Shown here: piece by piece, positions 35,101 to 46,200 of the stretch
Layout of the letters: each line of letters starts with the position of its first letter
Position numbering within the stretch: position 1 is the stretch's first letter
Assembly: GCA_037962975.1 (NCBI GenBank)
Contig: CM075674.1
Span: 83,096,501 to 83,160,500 of the forward strand
Direction of reading: 5' to 3'
Origin: Clitoria ternatea
Lineage: Eukaryota > Streptophyta > Magnoliopsida > Fabales > Fabaceae
Length of the DNA: 64,000 nt
Notes under the pieces: model-generated
Seen by the model: the letters and a program-made list of their open reading frames with translations, nothing else
Told to the model about the DNA's origin: nothing
Database searches by the model: none
Made by a program: the position numbers and the translations under genes

Positions 35101-35908
35101 GATGACCTACTTCTTATGTTGTACATAGATACAAGACCCTAACAACCATATTGAAGATTCTTTACTCCAAGCCCTTTCTTGGGGGCCGGTGAAAACCGTT
35201 AAAAAATGGCCTATTTACTACGTAAATGGCTACAAGTTTAATATTCTTCAATGGAGTGAAGGGATGCGCACCCATAACTACGGGGTTTGTGTTAAAGGCA
35301 CCGTCGGACAGTTGGAAGAAGACTTTTATGGAGTACTGACGGAGATTGTTGAAGTTTCGTTCTCTGGACGACTAAGAAGAGATATTGTTCTATTCAAATG
35401 TGATTGGTTCGACAACACAATCGGTGTTGGAACAAAGGTTGACAACAACTATGGTTTAGTTGAGGTCAAGAAGAATGGTAGATATAAAGGGTTTGATCCC
35501 TTCATTTTTGCCCAACAAGCTGAGCAGGTTTATTACACCGACTTCCCGGGAGGACATCGGGACTGGTATGTAGTAATCAAGGCCAAGGCCCGAAGTCAGA
35601 TCACTGACAATGTCTCCGACGAGGTCGATGACGCTTATCAGCTTGCACCACACGAGCTCAACGATGCCAATTTGTTGTTCAACATTGATCCAGTCATAAT
35701 GGATGAGACACTCGCCACTACGGGGGGTGAACACATTGACAAAGACCTTGTCTCTCGATCAAAACGGTCTAGGGCTGATTTGGATACTGATGAACTTGTT
35801 CAAACAGATAACCACAGTGACACTGAAACTGAGGGGGAATTTGAAACTGAAACAGACACAGAGTATGTAGTTGTTAAACATATATACATAGGTTTACATA
35901 CATCCTGA
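32153..35908 (+). pseudogene. CACTA TNP2-type transposase, spliced, one frameshift
   Basis: Gene model: 32153-34462, 34554-34868, 34942-35041, 35129-35908. All introns are GT-AG and every junction keeps the frame. The N-terminus has a Transpos_assoc-like domain (MEVPANRRWMYNRLDRSRRV, CLCSRYKC, HLTEKGF). Next is the TNP2 core (ALYRAKK-type MPANLYRAKKQVANLGLG, WYFPITPRLQRL). After one frame change near 33183 it continues CTDGFNPFGQYGR, YNLPPDICMKREVMFLS, DFPAYGMLSGWSTSGKLACP and DVMHTERNVFMNIF. It then passes into DUF4218 (EHLPIHLPYEALVGGPVQYR, ACVEASICEAYLVEE) and DUF4216 (FKCDWFDN, DPFIFAQQAEQVYYTDFP). The enzyme would cut and move the element. Only the shift at NVRR/LCTDGF breaks it. Confidence 0.9.
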
Positions 35909-35940
35909 GACTAACCTTTCTTTTCATGATTTTATCCACA

Positions 35941-37769
35941 GATGACGGGACATCGACTGCCCTTCAGTAGGGGTGGTGGGTCCAGGACCCCGACATCCTG
36001 ACAGGGGACTCCCACCCCAGGACAGGAGACCACTCTATCACCACTACAGCGGACCACTCCATCACCAGTACAGCAGAGAACTCTATCACCACCACCACCA
36101 CCACCACAGCAGACCACTCCACCACCACCACCACAGCAAACCACCCCATCACCCCGACTGACCACCCCAGAGCAGAGTCCTGGAGTTGGTGGCTTGGAGG
36201 ACCATGGCCATCAGGCCACCCCACCTCCGGCATCCCCTCTGCCCATGTTGGTACCCGTACCGGCCGGAGACGAGTAAGTGACTAAAACTCAAATACTTTT
36301 ATGTTATTTGTATGGTACTTTATATTAAACTTTAGTGGAAAGACTTGTTGGTTTATTGGATGTTACTTTTATAGTACTTGTATAGATTGAATTGTACTGG
36401 GTACTCTTCTGTTTGTAATAGGGCTTCAATTTAAACTTGGAAATGTTACATTTACAGGGGAGACTCTGCCGAAATTTTGGGAGTCTCCCTAGATTGTGTG
36501 TTGTTTTACTCCTAACATAATTGTTGTCATTACAGCTTTGTTGATAGTAGTCGCACTACCAAAGCGATTACTAAGGTTTTGAAGGCCCAGTGGGATGGTC
36601 CATATATATCTTGGACAGATGCTGGGAAGGTTGTGCAAGATAGGTGGTTTGACACCTTCTCGGTAAGTTCCTAGCTCATTTGTTGTGACTTGATTTGTAA
36701 AATAGACCTGTTATTAATTTTGATTTCTCATTTCATTTTACAGCGTGATTACCGGTGGGCGGAGGGTATGATTGATGAGATTAGGAAGGTCTTTGCCACA
36801 AAGACCTCCAAAATCATCAAGAGTACCCTTTGGAAGGTGAGGGACAAGGGTGAGCGCCCTCGTTGGATCCCGGAGGACCATTGGGATGGGATGGTCCAGA
36901 AGTGGGGCAGGGTCCCGTTCCAGCAGGCGAGTGCTCGGAACAGGGCCAACAGAGCCGTCGATGCTGCAGCCTCGGTTTACACTGGGGGTAGCATTTCAAC
37001 CCTCGAGCACAAGAAAAGATTTGTAAGTATATTTATGTTAAACATTTCTATTATGATTCGTCTGACATGTCTACAAATAATAATCTCAATGTTTTTTGTC
37101 CACCACAGGAGCTGAGGGAGCACCGGGAGCCTTCTTTGTTTGAGGTCATGCAAATGACCAAGAAGAACAAAGCCGGTGCATGGGTAAACCAGAAGACTAC
37201 GGATCTAGCGGTATTTACTTTTAACTGACACATGCTTATAATTTACAAATCAGCTTACTAATCCTATCATTGTTTTTGAATTTACAGGAGGCGTATCAGG
37301 CCAGGAGGGCCGAGAAGGAGGCGGACCTGGTGGCTTCCACTCCTGAAGGGGAGGTTCCTCCCACCCTATCTTGTTCTGACGACAACGCCATCTATATGGA
37401 GGCTGTTGGCGGTGTGAACAAGAAAGGGGGGTATTTGGATTGGGTGGCATCGGCACGCAGCTGGCGAAAAAGGGGAAGACCCCTTCCTCTTCGTCTTCCT
37501 CTGGTCTTCCGATTGAGGTCGTTCAGGTAATTTAAAACCTGAACGATGAGCTACAGGAGGAGCGACGTCAGAGGCAGTTGTTGTTGAAGCGGACCGAGGC
37601 GGATCGACAGAAAGCCGAGGCGGACCGACAGCGGGCCGAGGAGCAGCACGCCGAGACTCGTCGGCAACTTGCTCAGCAGCAGGAGCTACTGATGCAGTTG
37701 ATGGCGAGGCTACCTCCCCCCACTTCCCAGGCGCCCCCACCACCACCCCAGGATCCCCCACCACCATGA
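35941..37769 (+). pseudogene. Second CACTA gene (Transposase_24/Ptta-type), broken
   Basis: Exons about 35941-36273, 36536-36662, 36744-37022, 37109-37210 and 37288-37769, with in-phase GT-AG junctions. It starts MTGHRLPFSRGGGS, then a Pro/Gln/Thr-rich low-complexity region, then the conserved plant transposase block (WDGPYISWTDAGKVVQDRWF, IKSTLWKVRDKGERPRWIPE, KWGRVPFQQASARNRANRA, GGSISTLEHKKRF, MTKKNKAGAWVNQKTTDLA). The C-terminus is a Gln/Arg/Glu-rich coiled coil (TEADRQKAEADRQRAEEQ) and a Pro-rich tail. Defects are a TGA at 35998-36000, a frame change at a G run near 37427-37432, and a TAA near 37529. In family members this protein is thought to bind subterminal repeats. Confidence 0.8.
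36451..36500. repeat. Short hairpin repeat, second copy at 31572-31612
   Basis: GGGGAGACTC…GAGTCTCCC forms a short inverted repeat around CGAAATTTT. A diverged copy with the same left arm (TTTACAGGGGAGACTCTGC) lies at 31572-31612. Similarity extends about 80-100 bp to the left of both. Confidence 0.6.
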
Positions 37770-38094
37770 TTGTATTTTTATTATTTATACACATTGTATA
37801 TTTGATTTTTAGTTTTTATCCAAAATTTCATTCAGTATTTATTTTGTCATTCTTTATTTATTATATCAATATTTATTGGTAATTACATTTAAATCAAAAA
37901 GCCTTATTGTACCTATCATTAATAATTCAACCTATTTGATAAATTAATTTAATCTATTATTTTGTTTTTAATAATAATTTAATATTTTAAAAAAATTATT
38001 TAAATTTAATAAAATTTTATCAGCCAATACAAAATACAAAATATTTAATAAAACCTATATAAATATTAAAACCGATTTTCTAAAAAAGAAGTTC

Positions 38095-38675
38095 CCAATG
38101 AGCGACGGAAAGAGATGGTCGCTGTTTTGTTAAAAACAGTGACGGATTCGAGTGGTCGTTGTATTGTAAGAAACAGCGACGGAGTAGCGTGGTCGCTGTA
38201 TTGTTAAAAACAGCGACGGAATACAGTGGTCGCTGTATTGTAAGTAACAGCGACGGAATACGTGGTCGCTATTTTTAACAATACAGCGACGGACCTCAGT
38301 GGTCGCTGTATTGTAAGAAACAACGACGGAGTATCGTGGTCGCTGTATTGTAAGAAACAGCGACGGAGTATCGTGGTCGCTGTATGGCTTCACATAGCGA
38401 CGGCGCATGGTGGTCGCTGGTGGCTGCTAGTAGCGACGGGGTTTTGAGGTCGCTGTATGGCAACACTTAGCGACGGCTGTAGTTATTGGGGCAGAGACGA
38501 TTTTAGCGACGGCCTTACGCCGTCAATATGGTAGCGACGGCATGTATGTGGTCGCGGATGTGTTTTCGACGAGGGTTTTAGCGACGTCCTATGTCCCGTC
38601 TGAGATGCCGTCGCTAATGGTTTTAGCGACGGTGATGGCATGGATTAGCGACCAATTGCTTCCGTCGCTAACAGG
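38095..38675. repeat. Right subterminal repeats of the CACTA element
   Basis: Head-to-tail units of about 45 bp, each with CAGCGACGG and GTGGTCGCTGTATTGTAAG, so that every unit can fold (CAGCGAC…GTCGCTG). Nearer the end they turn into the looser AGCGACGG pattern seen at the left end. Confidence 0.85.
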
Positions 38676-38694
38676 TGTTTTTTTAGTGGTGATT

Positions 38695-39486
38695 CAACTA
38701 ATACCTTTAGGCATTAGGTGTCCAGAATCAAAGTATAATAAATAACTTGTTAATTACTATGAATCTATGATAATATCAAGTCAAAAGAAATTATCATATT
38801 TCTTCACGAGAATTTTCCTATTGACAATTTAGAATGTAATGTTAATCATTAGGAATTCTCTCTGAGTCAGTTCAATGATCATATTCCTATATGTATCATT
38901 TATATATGTAATTAACAAATGAGAGCTATTAATCATTACAAATATTTTGATCTACCTAGATTATTAATGTCCTATTTTAATAATCATAAGATCAAGAACA
39001 AATTAAATTAAAATTATAAAAGATCTGTTTTTTATTATTGTATTCTTTAATATAATAACAAGTCTCTAATTTTAATTAAAAATATTACCGTATTAAATTA
39101 AACAATTAATAAATTTGATAATAAAATTATAAATAATATCTTATTTATACTATTAATCTCGGAGATACATTAATTATTACAATAATGCAAGTGATTAGAG
39201 AAGTGTTCAGCAAATCCAAAGTACCCATTACATTTATAAACATCACAACTCTCCAATTATATATGGCATGACTTAGTATCAAAAGAATTTGCCGGATCAT
39301 TTAGAAAATGAAACGCTTGGGCCAATCGGTAATTTGCATCCAGTTTTTCTGTACCAAAAAAGTGTGATTATCGAAACTCATGTACTCATACCCTCCAATA
39401 AATCCTGACAAAAAAAAAACCCTCCAATAAATGAGTTTCTGTCCAAAAGTTGTAATAAAACAGACTTGTATGTCACTTTATTGCAG
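38695..39486. other. AT-rich intergenic region right of the CACTA element
   Basis: No coding signal. The short repeat ACCCTCCAATAAAT occurs twice (about 39391 and 39420). Confidence 0.4.
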
Positions 39487-39767
39487 GATGTTCGGCTGCT
39501 GGTAAACTTAATAATCTATTTGTTCAACTTAGAAAGGTCTGTAACCATCCCAATATCTTACATTCAACCTTTGATGGTTCATGTAAGTACCATTTAATAA
39601 TTGAGTTGTTTTTTTGATTTGATTTCACTATATCTTATTCTTAACCAAGTTATATTTTACTTTCGTGATAGTTTTATATCCTCCTGTAAATGAGATAGTT
39701 GAGCAGTGTGGAAAATTCCATTTGCTTGAAAGATTGTTGCAACGTTTATTTAAAAGGGATTGCAAAA
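39487..39767 (+). pseudogene. Two-exon fragment of a DDM1-like SNF2 chromatin remodeller
   Basis: Exon 1 (39487-39582) reads GKLNNLFVQLRKVCNHPNIL then HSTFDGS. A GT-AG intron (39583-39671) follows, and exon 2 (39672-39767) reads LYPPVNEIVEQCGKFHLLER then LLQRLFKRDC. The phase joins correctly, a donor GTATGC follows, and an acceptor TTATTGCAG precedes. This is the linker between the two helicase lobes in DDM1/LSH-type SNF2 ATPases, which act in maintaining DNA methylation. No neighbouring exons were found on either side, so it is an isolated gene fragment rather than a gene. Both exons are undisturbed, which suggests recent duplication or capture. It could belong to another Snf2 subfamily, but the YPPV…IV.QCGKF.LLERLL pattern points to DDM1. 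Confidence 0.7.
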
Positions 39768-40168
39768 GTATGCCTTTACAGTGCTTAATTTATTCCCTTT
39801 TTCTTGCACCGTAACTCTTCTCAGATGTGTAATTGTACAAAACAAATGAAATAAAAATTTAACTTTTTATAATGGTTCTTTTTTGCCCCGTTACAAAAAT
39901 ATCAAACTTTCTTTAACGTGTTATTTTATATGGGGTGTTAGTTTAATTGTTATGGAATAAACTTTGTATAACAGTTGATTTTATTTTCTATAACGGGTGA
40001 TTTTTCATTCTGTTAATTTTACTTTCTAGCTGTGAAAAACTTGAGAATTTTTCTAACAAAATAACATACATAGAATTAGAACGAACAGTTTGTTATCATA
40101 GTTTCGAATTTACTTCTTTGGCTGCTTTACAATAGCACGAATTACAGAGGAAAAGAAAATTAAATGGC
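39768..40168. other. Intergenic sequence between the DDM1-like fragment and PAL
   Basis: AT-rich with several TTATAACG/CGTTAC-like words. No coding signal seen. Confidence 0.4.
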
Positions 40169-40174
40169 TTTATT
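40169..40174 (-). terminator. PAL polyadenylation signal
   Basis: AATAAA on the minus strand, 27 nt after the PAL stop codon, in a U-rich context. A normal position for a plant near-upstream element, if rather close to the stop. Confidence 0.55.
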
Positions 40175-40200
40175 AAAAATTTTGACAATGTAGCGCCATC

Positions 40201-43200
40201 TTAACATATTGGTAGAGGAACACCATTCCACTCCTTTAGACAGTCCAACATGGGGTTAATCAACCTTCCATCACACAATGCAGTGAATACCTTATCATAT
40301 TCCTCACCAGGTGACTTCACTTTCTCACCTGTCAGCAAAGTTGTACCCAAATTTTCCCTCACAAACTTGTATAATGGAAAAGACCTGCTATCCTTAATTC
40401 GGTTAGGAACAGCAGGATTTCCAGTCTCAAATTCAAACCAAGCACTTTCTACCTCTTTGGGCAAAAGGGCCTTGAGCTCTTCCACAAAAGCTCCAATCTT
40501 TTGAAAAATTAATGTATTCGAAGCTGCCTCTTTGCCACCATCTTGCCATGCATGATCAACTAGGACATGTTTCAACTTTTGCATTAGAGGGTATGTTGCA
40601 CTACAAGGGTCATCAATGTAAGCAAATACATGCTCACGGTCCACAACTTTTAGCAAATCCTTCTCACAAAACCTTGATGGATGCAACTCACCATTGACTC
40701 CAACTGTGAGAACTCTTTTGGCCACTTGACTCACAGTATTCTTCACACTGCTCTTTAAGTTTTCTTCCAAATGCCTCAGATCAATGGCTTGGCACAACGC
40801 AATCAAGAAAGTGGAGGACATGAGCTTCAATATCTCTAATGCTTCAGCTGTCTTTCTTGAGGAAATCAAGCCCAAAGAGTTCACATCTTGGTTATGTTGC
40901 TCTGCACTCTGGACATGATTGGTGACTGGATTAGCAAGGTATTGAAGCTCAGAGCAATAGGACGCCATTGCAATTTCTGCCCCTTTGAAGCCATAATCCA
41001 AGCTTGGATTGCGGCTAGCTGTTAGATTTGAAGGCAAGCCATTGTTGTAGAAGTCATTGACAAGCTCAGAGAATTGGGCAAACATGAGTTGCCCAATTGA
41101 AGCAATGGCCAAACGGGTGTTATCCATTGAAACACCAATAGGGGTACCTTGGAAGTTTCCTCCATAAAGTGTCTTATTCCTTGAAACATCAATCAGGGGG
41201 TTGTCATTCACAGAGTTGATCTCCCTCTCAATCATCTTGGTTGCATGTCTAATTACTTCAATTTGTGGTCCAAGCCATTGAGGTGATGTTCTAAGAGCAT
41301 ATCTATTATGTTTAGGCTTCTGAAGTGGATCAATCTCATGTAAGTTTTGTGCTGCCTTAACATATGAGCTTCCATCCAAAATATATTCCATTATAGCTGC
41401 AGCCTCAATTTGACCAGGATGGTGCTTCAGTTTATGAGTCAAATGGTCTGTGAATTCTGGTTTCCCTTGCATAACTTCGGCGAAAATTGCTGACATGACT
41501 ACAGAGAGGATAGCAAGCAAGTTTGCTTCAAAAAGAACAATTGAAGCCAAGCCAGATCCCACAGCAGTACCATTTACTAGTGCCAAACCCTCTTTAGGTT
41601 GCAACTCAAAGAAACCACCATCGATTCCAGCAAGTTGAAAAGCCTCTTTAGCATTGAGAACTTGACCATTAGGTCCAATGGACTTGGAATTAGGCCTTGC
41701 AATCAGAAGGGCAGCAATATATGACAAAGGGACAAGATCACCTGATGCAGTGATTGTGCCACGTAGTGGGAGGCATGGAGTTATGTTGTGGTTCAGAAAC
41801 TTTGTGATAGCTTCCATGATTTCAAATCTGATGCCTGAATATCCTTGAAGCAATGTGTTGATCCTAACTAGCATGGCTGCCCTTGTGGTTGATTGAGGTA
41901 GGGTGTGACAGGATTCTTTGCCATTGCCGAAAATGCCAACATTTAGAAATCTGTTGCAAAATTTGTCAACGTGAACTAGCTTTGTTTTTCAGAAAGGATG
42001 AGATAAAGAGATAAAGTTAGAAAGGATGAGATTCAAAATTCCAATCGTTAAACACTTAAATATATGAATTTAATTTAAATATATTTCAATGTAATATTTT
42101 TTTACATCCACATCTAATTATAGATTTTCATATCTATAATACTCTTTACAGTAATAAGAGTGATAAATCCGAGACAACTAAAAACATGTTCACTGAGCCA
42201 TATGAACGGAAGGAGAGATTTTCCAAATGATTTATGATCAGATAATAAACACACATTTTGAAAAGCAAGATATACCAACCATCATTCATCCACACCAGAC
42301 ACATGACACATGTGCGCGCACAATTTGTTAAAACTATATTATCCTTGCCTATTTATTCCTATAATATAACAGAAATAATTAATTTTGCACGTATTAAAAA
42401 TAATGATACAAAATTATTATTTATATTAATATTATTAAATATTTAATATAATATCTTAAAATTTCTCTAATATTATTTATAATTTCTTATATAAAGCATT
42501 ATATTTTATTTGAATGGTTTCTAACTGATTTTTAATCTTAATCATTTATATTTGGTGATATTATTATATGTTTTTTAATCTCAATTCACGATAAGTTCAA
42601 TTTTTTTTCCAATAATAGAGATTTTTTTCAAATAAATAAATAATTTAATCAATGGATCACTACTTGAATATCATAATAATTGTAGTTATTTAAGAAATTT
42701 TCAAGATTATCTCGAACGTAATTTAAAAAGTCAAAATATTCTCAAAAAATAAACTGGGATAATGATGGTCCTCGGAAACGGAAACACAAATTATATTTCA
42801 AATAAACAAAGTTTCATTGTTCCTTATGATGCTGCTCTATTATTGAAATATAGTTCTCATATCAGCGTGAAGGATACATGCCAGGCAAGTTTAATTAAGT
42901 ACCTGTTTAAATATGTTTATAAAAGGAGTGATAGAGTGACTGCAGTATTACTACATGAAGGTGTAATTGATGAAATAAGAACATACTATGATTGTAGTTA
43001 TATCTCATGTCTATATACTTGGCAATAAGACAAACTTTTTCTTATAATTTTGAATTATATATTATAAACTATAAGTTTTCATTATATAAATTTGATAAAA
43101 ATGGGGGGTTTCAGTTGGATGACTTCATATAAATCTAAATATTGTTACAATCAATTTGGTATGGTCATGTTTATACACTTGGAAATATGATAAACTTTTT

Positions 43201-46200
43201 TTTATATAATTTTTATATTTCATAATATGTTTTTTAATTATTAATAAAATATTCTTTATCTATAATGAAACTACATTGTTGATATCATATTTTTTTAATG
43301 CCATCAATTAATATTTTCATGTTTATACACTTGACAATAAGACTAACTTTTGGTTATATACTTTTTATAGTTGATAATATGTTTTTTAAATTATTAATAA
43401 AGTATAGCTTACCTGTAGCCAGACTAAACTTTTGCTTATATACTTTTTATATATGATAATATGTTAGTAATGCATAACAAATGTTACTAATCAAAACATA
43501 CTATGATTGCAGGTATATCTCAGCCTGTAAAGCAAGTTGGCGATTATTCGGTTTTGATATATAATTAAAAGAACCACTGGTTATTTGACTCAACTTTCAT
43601 CTTCCTGGTGAGTAATCTATAGTGTATGAAGATGGGGAAAACATTGAGAATGTTTTGAATAAGGCTGACTTAAAAGATACAATGTTCATTGGTTGAATGA
43701 AGGCAAACAAATTGCACCCTCAGGCAAGAACACTGACATATACTGAATTTTCCTCAAAATTTGCTTGGAAACAAAATTGTGAAATTTTGTTGCCGAGGAA
43801 AAAGGGGTATGCTATTGGGAGGATATACCATGTTCCACCCTCTATTGGAGAACAATATTATCTGTGTTTATTATTAAATGTGCAGAAAGGGTGCACAGAC
43901 TATGTAGAAATTCATACAGTTAATGGGATAACATATAATACCTTCAAAGAAGCATGTTATGCACTTGGATTGTTACAGGATGATAGAGAGTTTGTGGATG
44001 CTATCAATGAAGCATCAACATGGGCATCTAGGTATTATCTCCAAAAACTGTTTTCAATCTTATTGGTATCTAACAACATCTGTATACCTGAGGTAGTTTG
44101 GAATAGTTATTGGAGACAGTTATCTGATGATGTCATCTACAAACAAAGGAGACTGATGGAATGTCATGGTCAGTTTGGTAGTTGTATACAATGCATAAAT
44201 ATGATTAAATTGTTTTGTTTCATGTTTATAATGATAATTTCTCTCTTATGTTTATAGATATTCATTTGGGGAATGAAGAAATCAAACAACTTTGTCTGGC
44301 AGATATAGAACACATCATGCAAAGTAATGGTAAAAGCCTAAAGGAGTTCTATGGAATGCCATATCCTTCAACTGCAGCTTGGTTGACAACTTACAAGAAA
44401 TGGTAATTGCTGAAGAACTTAATTTTAACCATGTTGATTTATTGGCATCCCTTGAGAGATATCAATTATGTCTAAATCTAAAACAAAATTATGCTTTTGA
44501 GGTTATAATGCATGTTGTTAATCAGAATAGAAGGGGTTTTTTCTTTCTATATGGATATGAAGGGACAGGAAAAACATTTGTCCGGAACACTCTAATGGTA
44601 GATAAATTTTGCTTTGAGGCTTTGGACAAAAGTCTAAAAGACCTTCTTCGTTGTTCATCTTCATTTGATCCCACACTACCTTTTGGAGGAAAGATTGTTG
44701 TTCTTGGAGATGACTTTAAACAAATATTTCCTGTTATTCCCAAAGAGTCCAGACAAGACATTTGTCTTGCAACAATTAATTCATCTTACCTTTGGTCTTC
44801 TGGTTAAGTTTTGAGGTTAACAAGAAACATACATCTTGATCAAACAAACCAATCTCAACTTGATACCAAGCAATTCAGTGATTGGCTTCTTAATATAGGT
44901 GATGGCCTCATCAGAAATTCAATCGAAGGGGAATCTAAAGTTTAAATTCTAGATGATATTTTTATACAACAGTCTGACTCAACTCTTGATGAATTGATTA
45001 ACTTTGTCTATCTATATGTGTTAAAACACCTAAACACAAATGGATATTTCAAAGATAGATCAATTTTTGCTCCTACATTGGATGTTGTTTCTAAAGTGAA
45101 TAATTACATCATGAAGAAGATACAAGGATAGCAAAAGTCAAACCTCAGTTCAAACTCAATTTATAGAGAAGAAAATTGCTCAAATTTTGAATTGAAGACC
45201 TTCACTTCAGACATTCTTATTGTAATAAATTGTTTTGGTCTTCCTCCTCATGAATTGATCCTAAAGATAAGTGTTCCTGTGATGTTGTTAAGAAATATAG
45301 ACCAATCTAACAGATTACGTAACGGTATAAGGCTGCAAGTCAAAAGATTTGGGAATAATGTCCTTCAATGTCAGGTGTTAACAAAAACTAAAATTGGGGA
45401 CATCGTTCACATTCCAAGAATGAGCATGATACCTTCCTCAAAAACTCTTCCCATTAAATTTCAAAGGAGACAATTTCCATCATGGTGTCATTTGCAATGA
45501 CAATAAATAAGTCTCAAGGAACTCTTTCAAATGTTGGGTTATATCTACCCCAACCAGTCTTTACACATTGCCAATTATATGTTGCATTGTCAAGAAAGAG
45601 TCTAAGGATCCTACTTGAAAACCATGATGATATTTCTCCAAACCACACCATCAACGTTGTGTATAGAGAAATATTTTCTAAGTTGTCTTAGGTATGTATT
45701 TTTTACATTGTAATTTTGAACTCAAATTATTAATAGTGTTTTTCTAAAAGCACGTATAAAATCTTATAATAAATTTGCTTCATTTCTATTTTCTATCTAC
45801 ATGGAAATGCATCAACCAGGTATCATCAAAGGCATGTTCATATTATCATCTTTTTTATATGAAAAATAAGAATAAAGCTTTTTTTAGTATATGAAAAATA
45901 AGAATAATCACAATTCAAGCATCACAAAATACAATATTTGTATCAGGTACAAGACAAGGAAAAATAAATTTGGATTGCATCACTTTACCGTTGAAAGGTT
46001 AAATCATGAGATCAAACGATGTTTGCCCACCAAATATCCTTTTATTGAAGTACGAAATCATCAAAATGGTTGTACATTTCCATCACCAATTTGAACAAAT
46101 TTTAGAATTTCTTCCCATATATATTTTTGTCTTTGTATCATTGAACCCATAATACAAAACATTTTTGTCTTTCCATGCTTATTTTTTTTCCAAAATTTCT

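Larger units (their letters stand above)
25715..38691 (+). mobile_element. CACTA (En/Spm) DNA transposon, near-complete
   Basis: The termini are CACAACTAAAAAAAC at 25715 and, on the minus strand, CACCACTAAAAAAAC ending at 38691. The 3-bp target duplication ATT is at 25712-25714 and 38692-38694. Both ends carry dense subterminal GCGACGG/CCGTCGC repeats, the usual binding sites of CACTA-encoded proteins. Inside are a spliced TNP2-type transposase gene and a second Transposase_24-type gene, both on the plus strand. Each carries a few disabling changes, so the copy is probably not autonomous. A gypsy fragment and a minisatellite lie in the region before TNP2. At 12,977 bp it has the normal size of a full CACTA. 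Confidence 0.92.

Noticed and set aside
35941..36235. Gly/Val/Cys-rich and His/Pro-rich frames on both strands
   Set aside because: Shadows of the Pro/Gln/Thr low-complexity part of the second CACTA gene.
38130..38408. Repetitive minus-strand frame
   Set aside because: Translation of the 45-bp subterminal repeats of the CACTA element.
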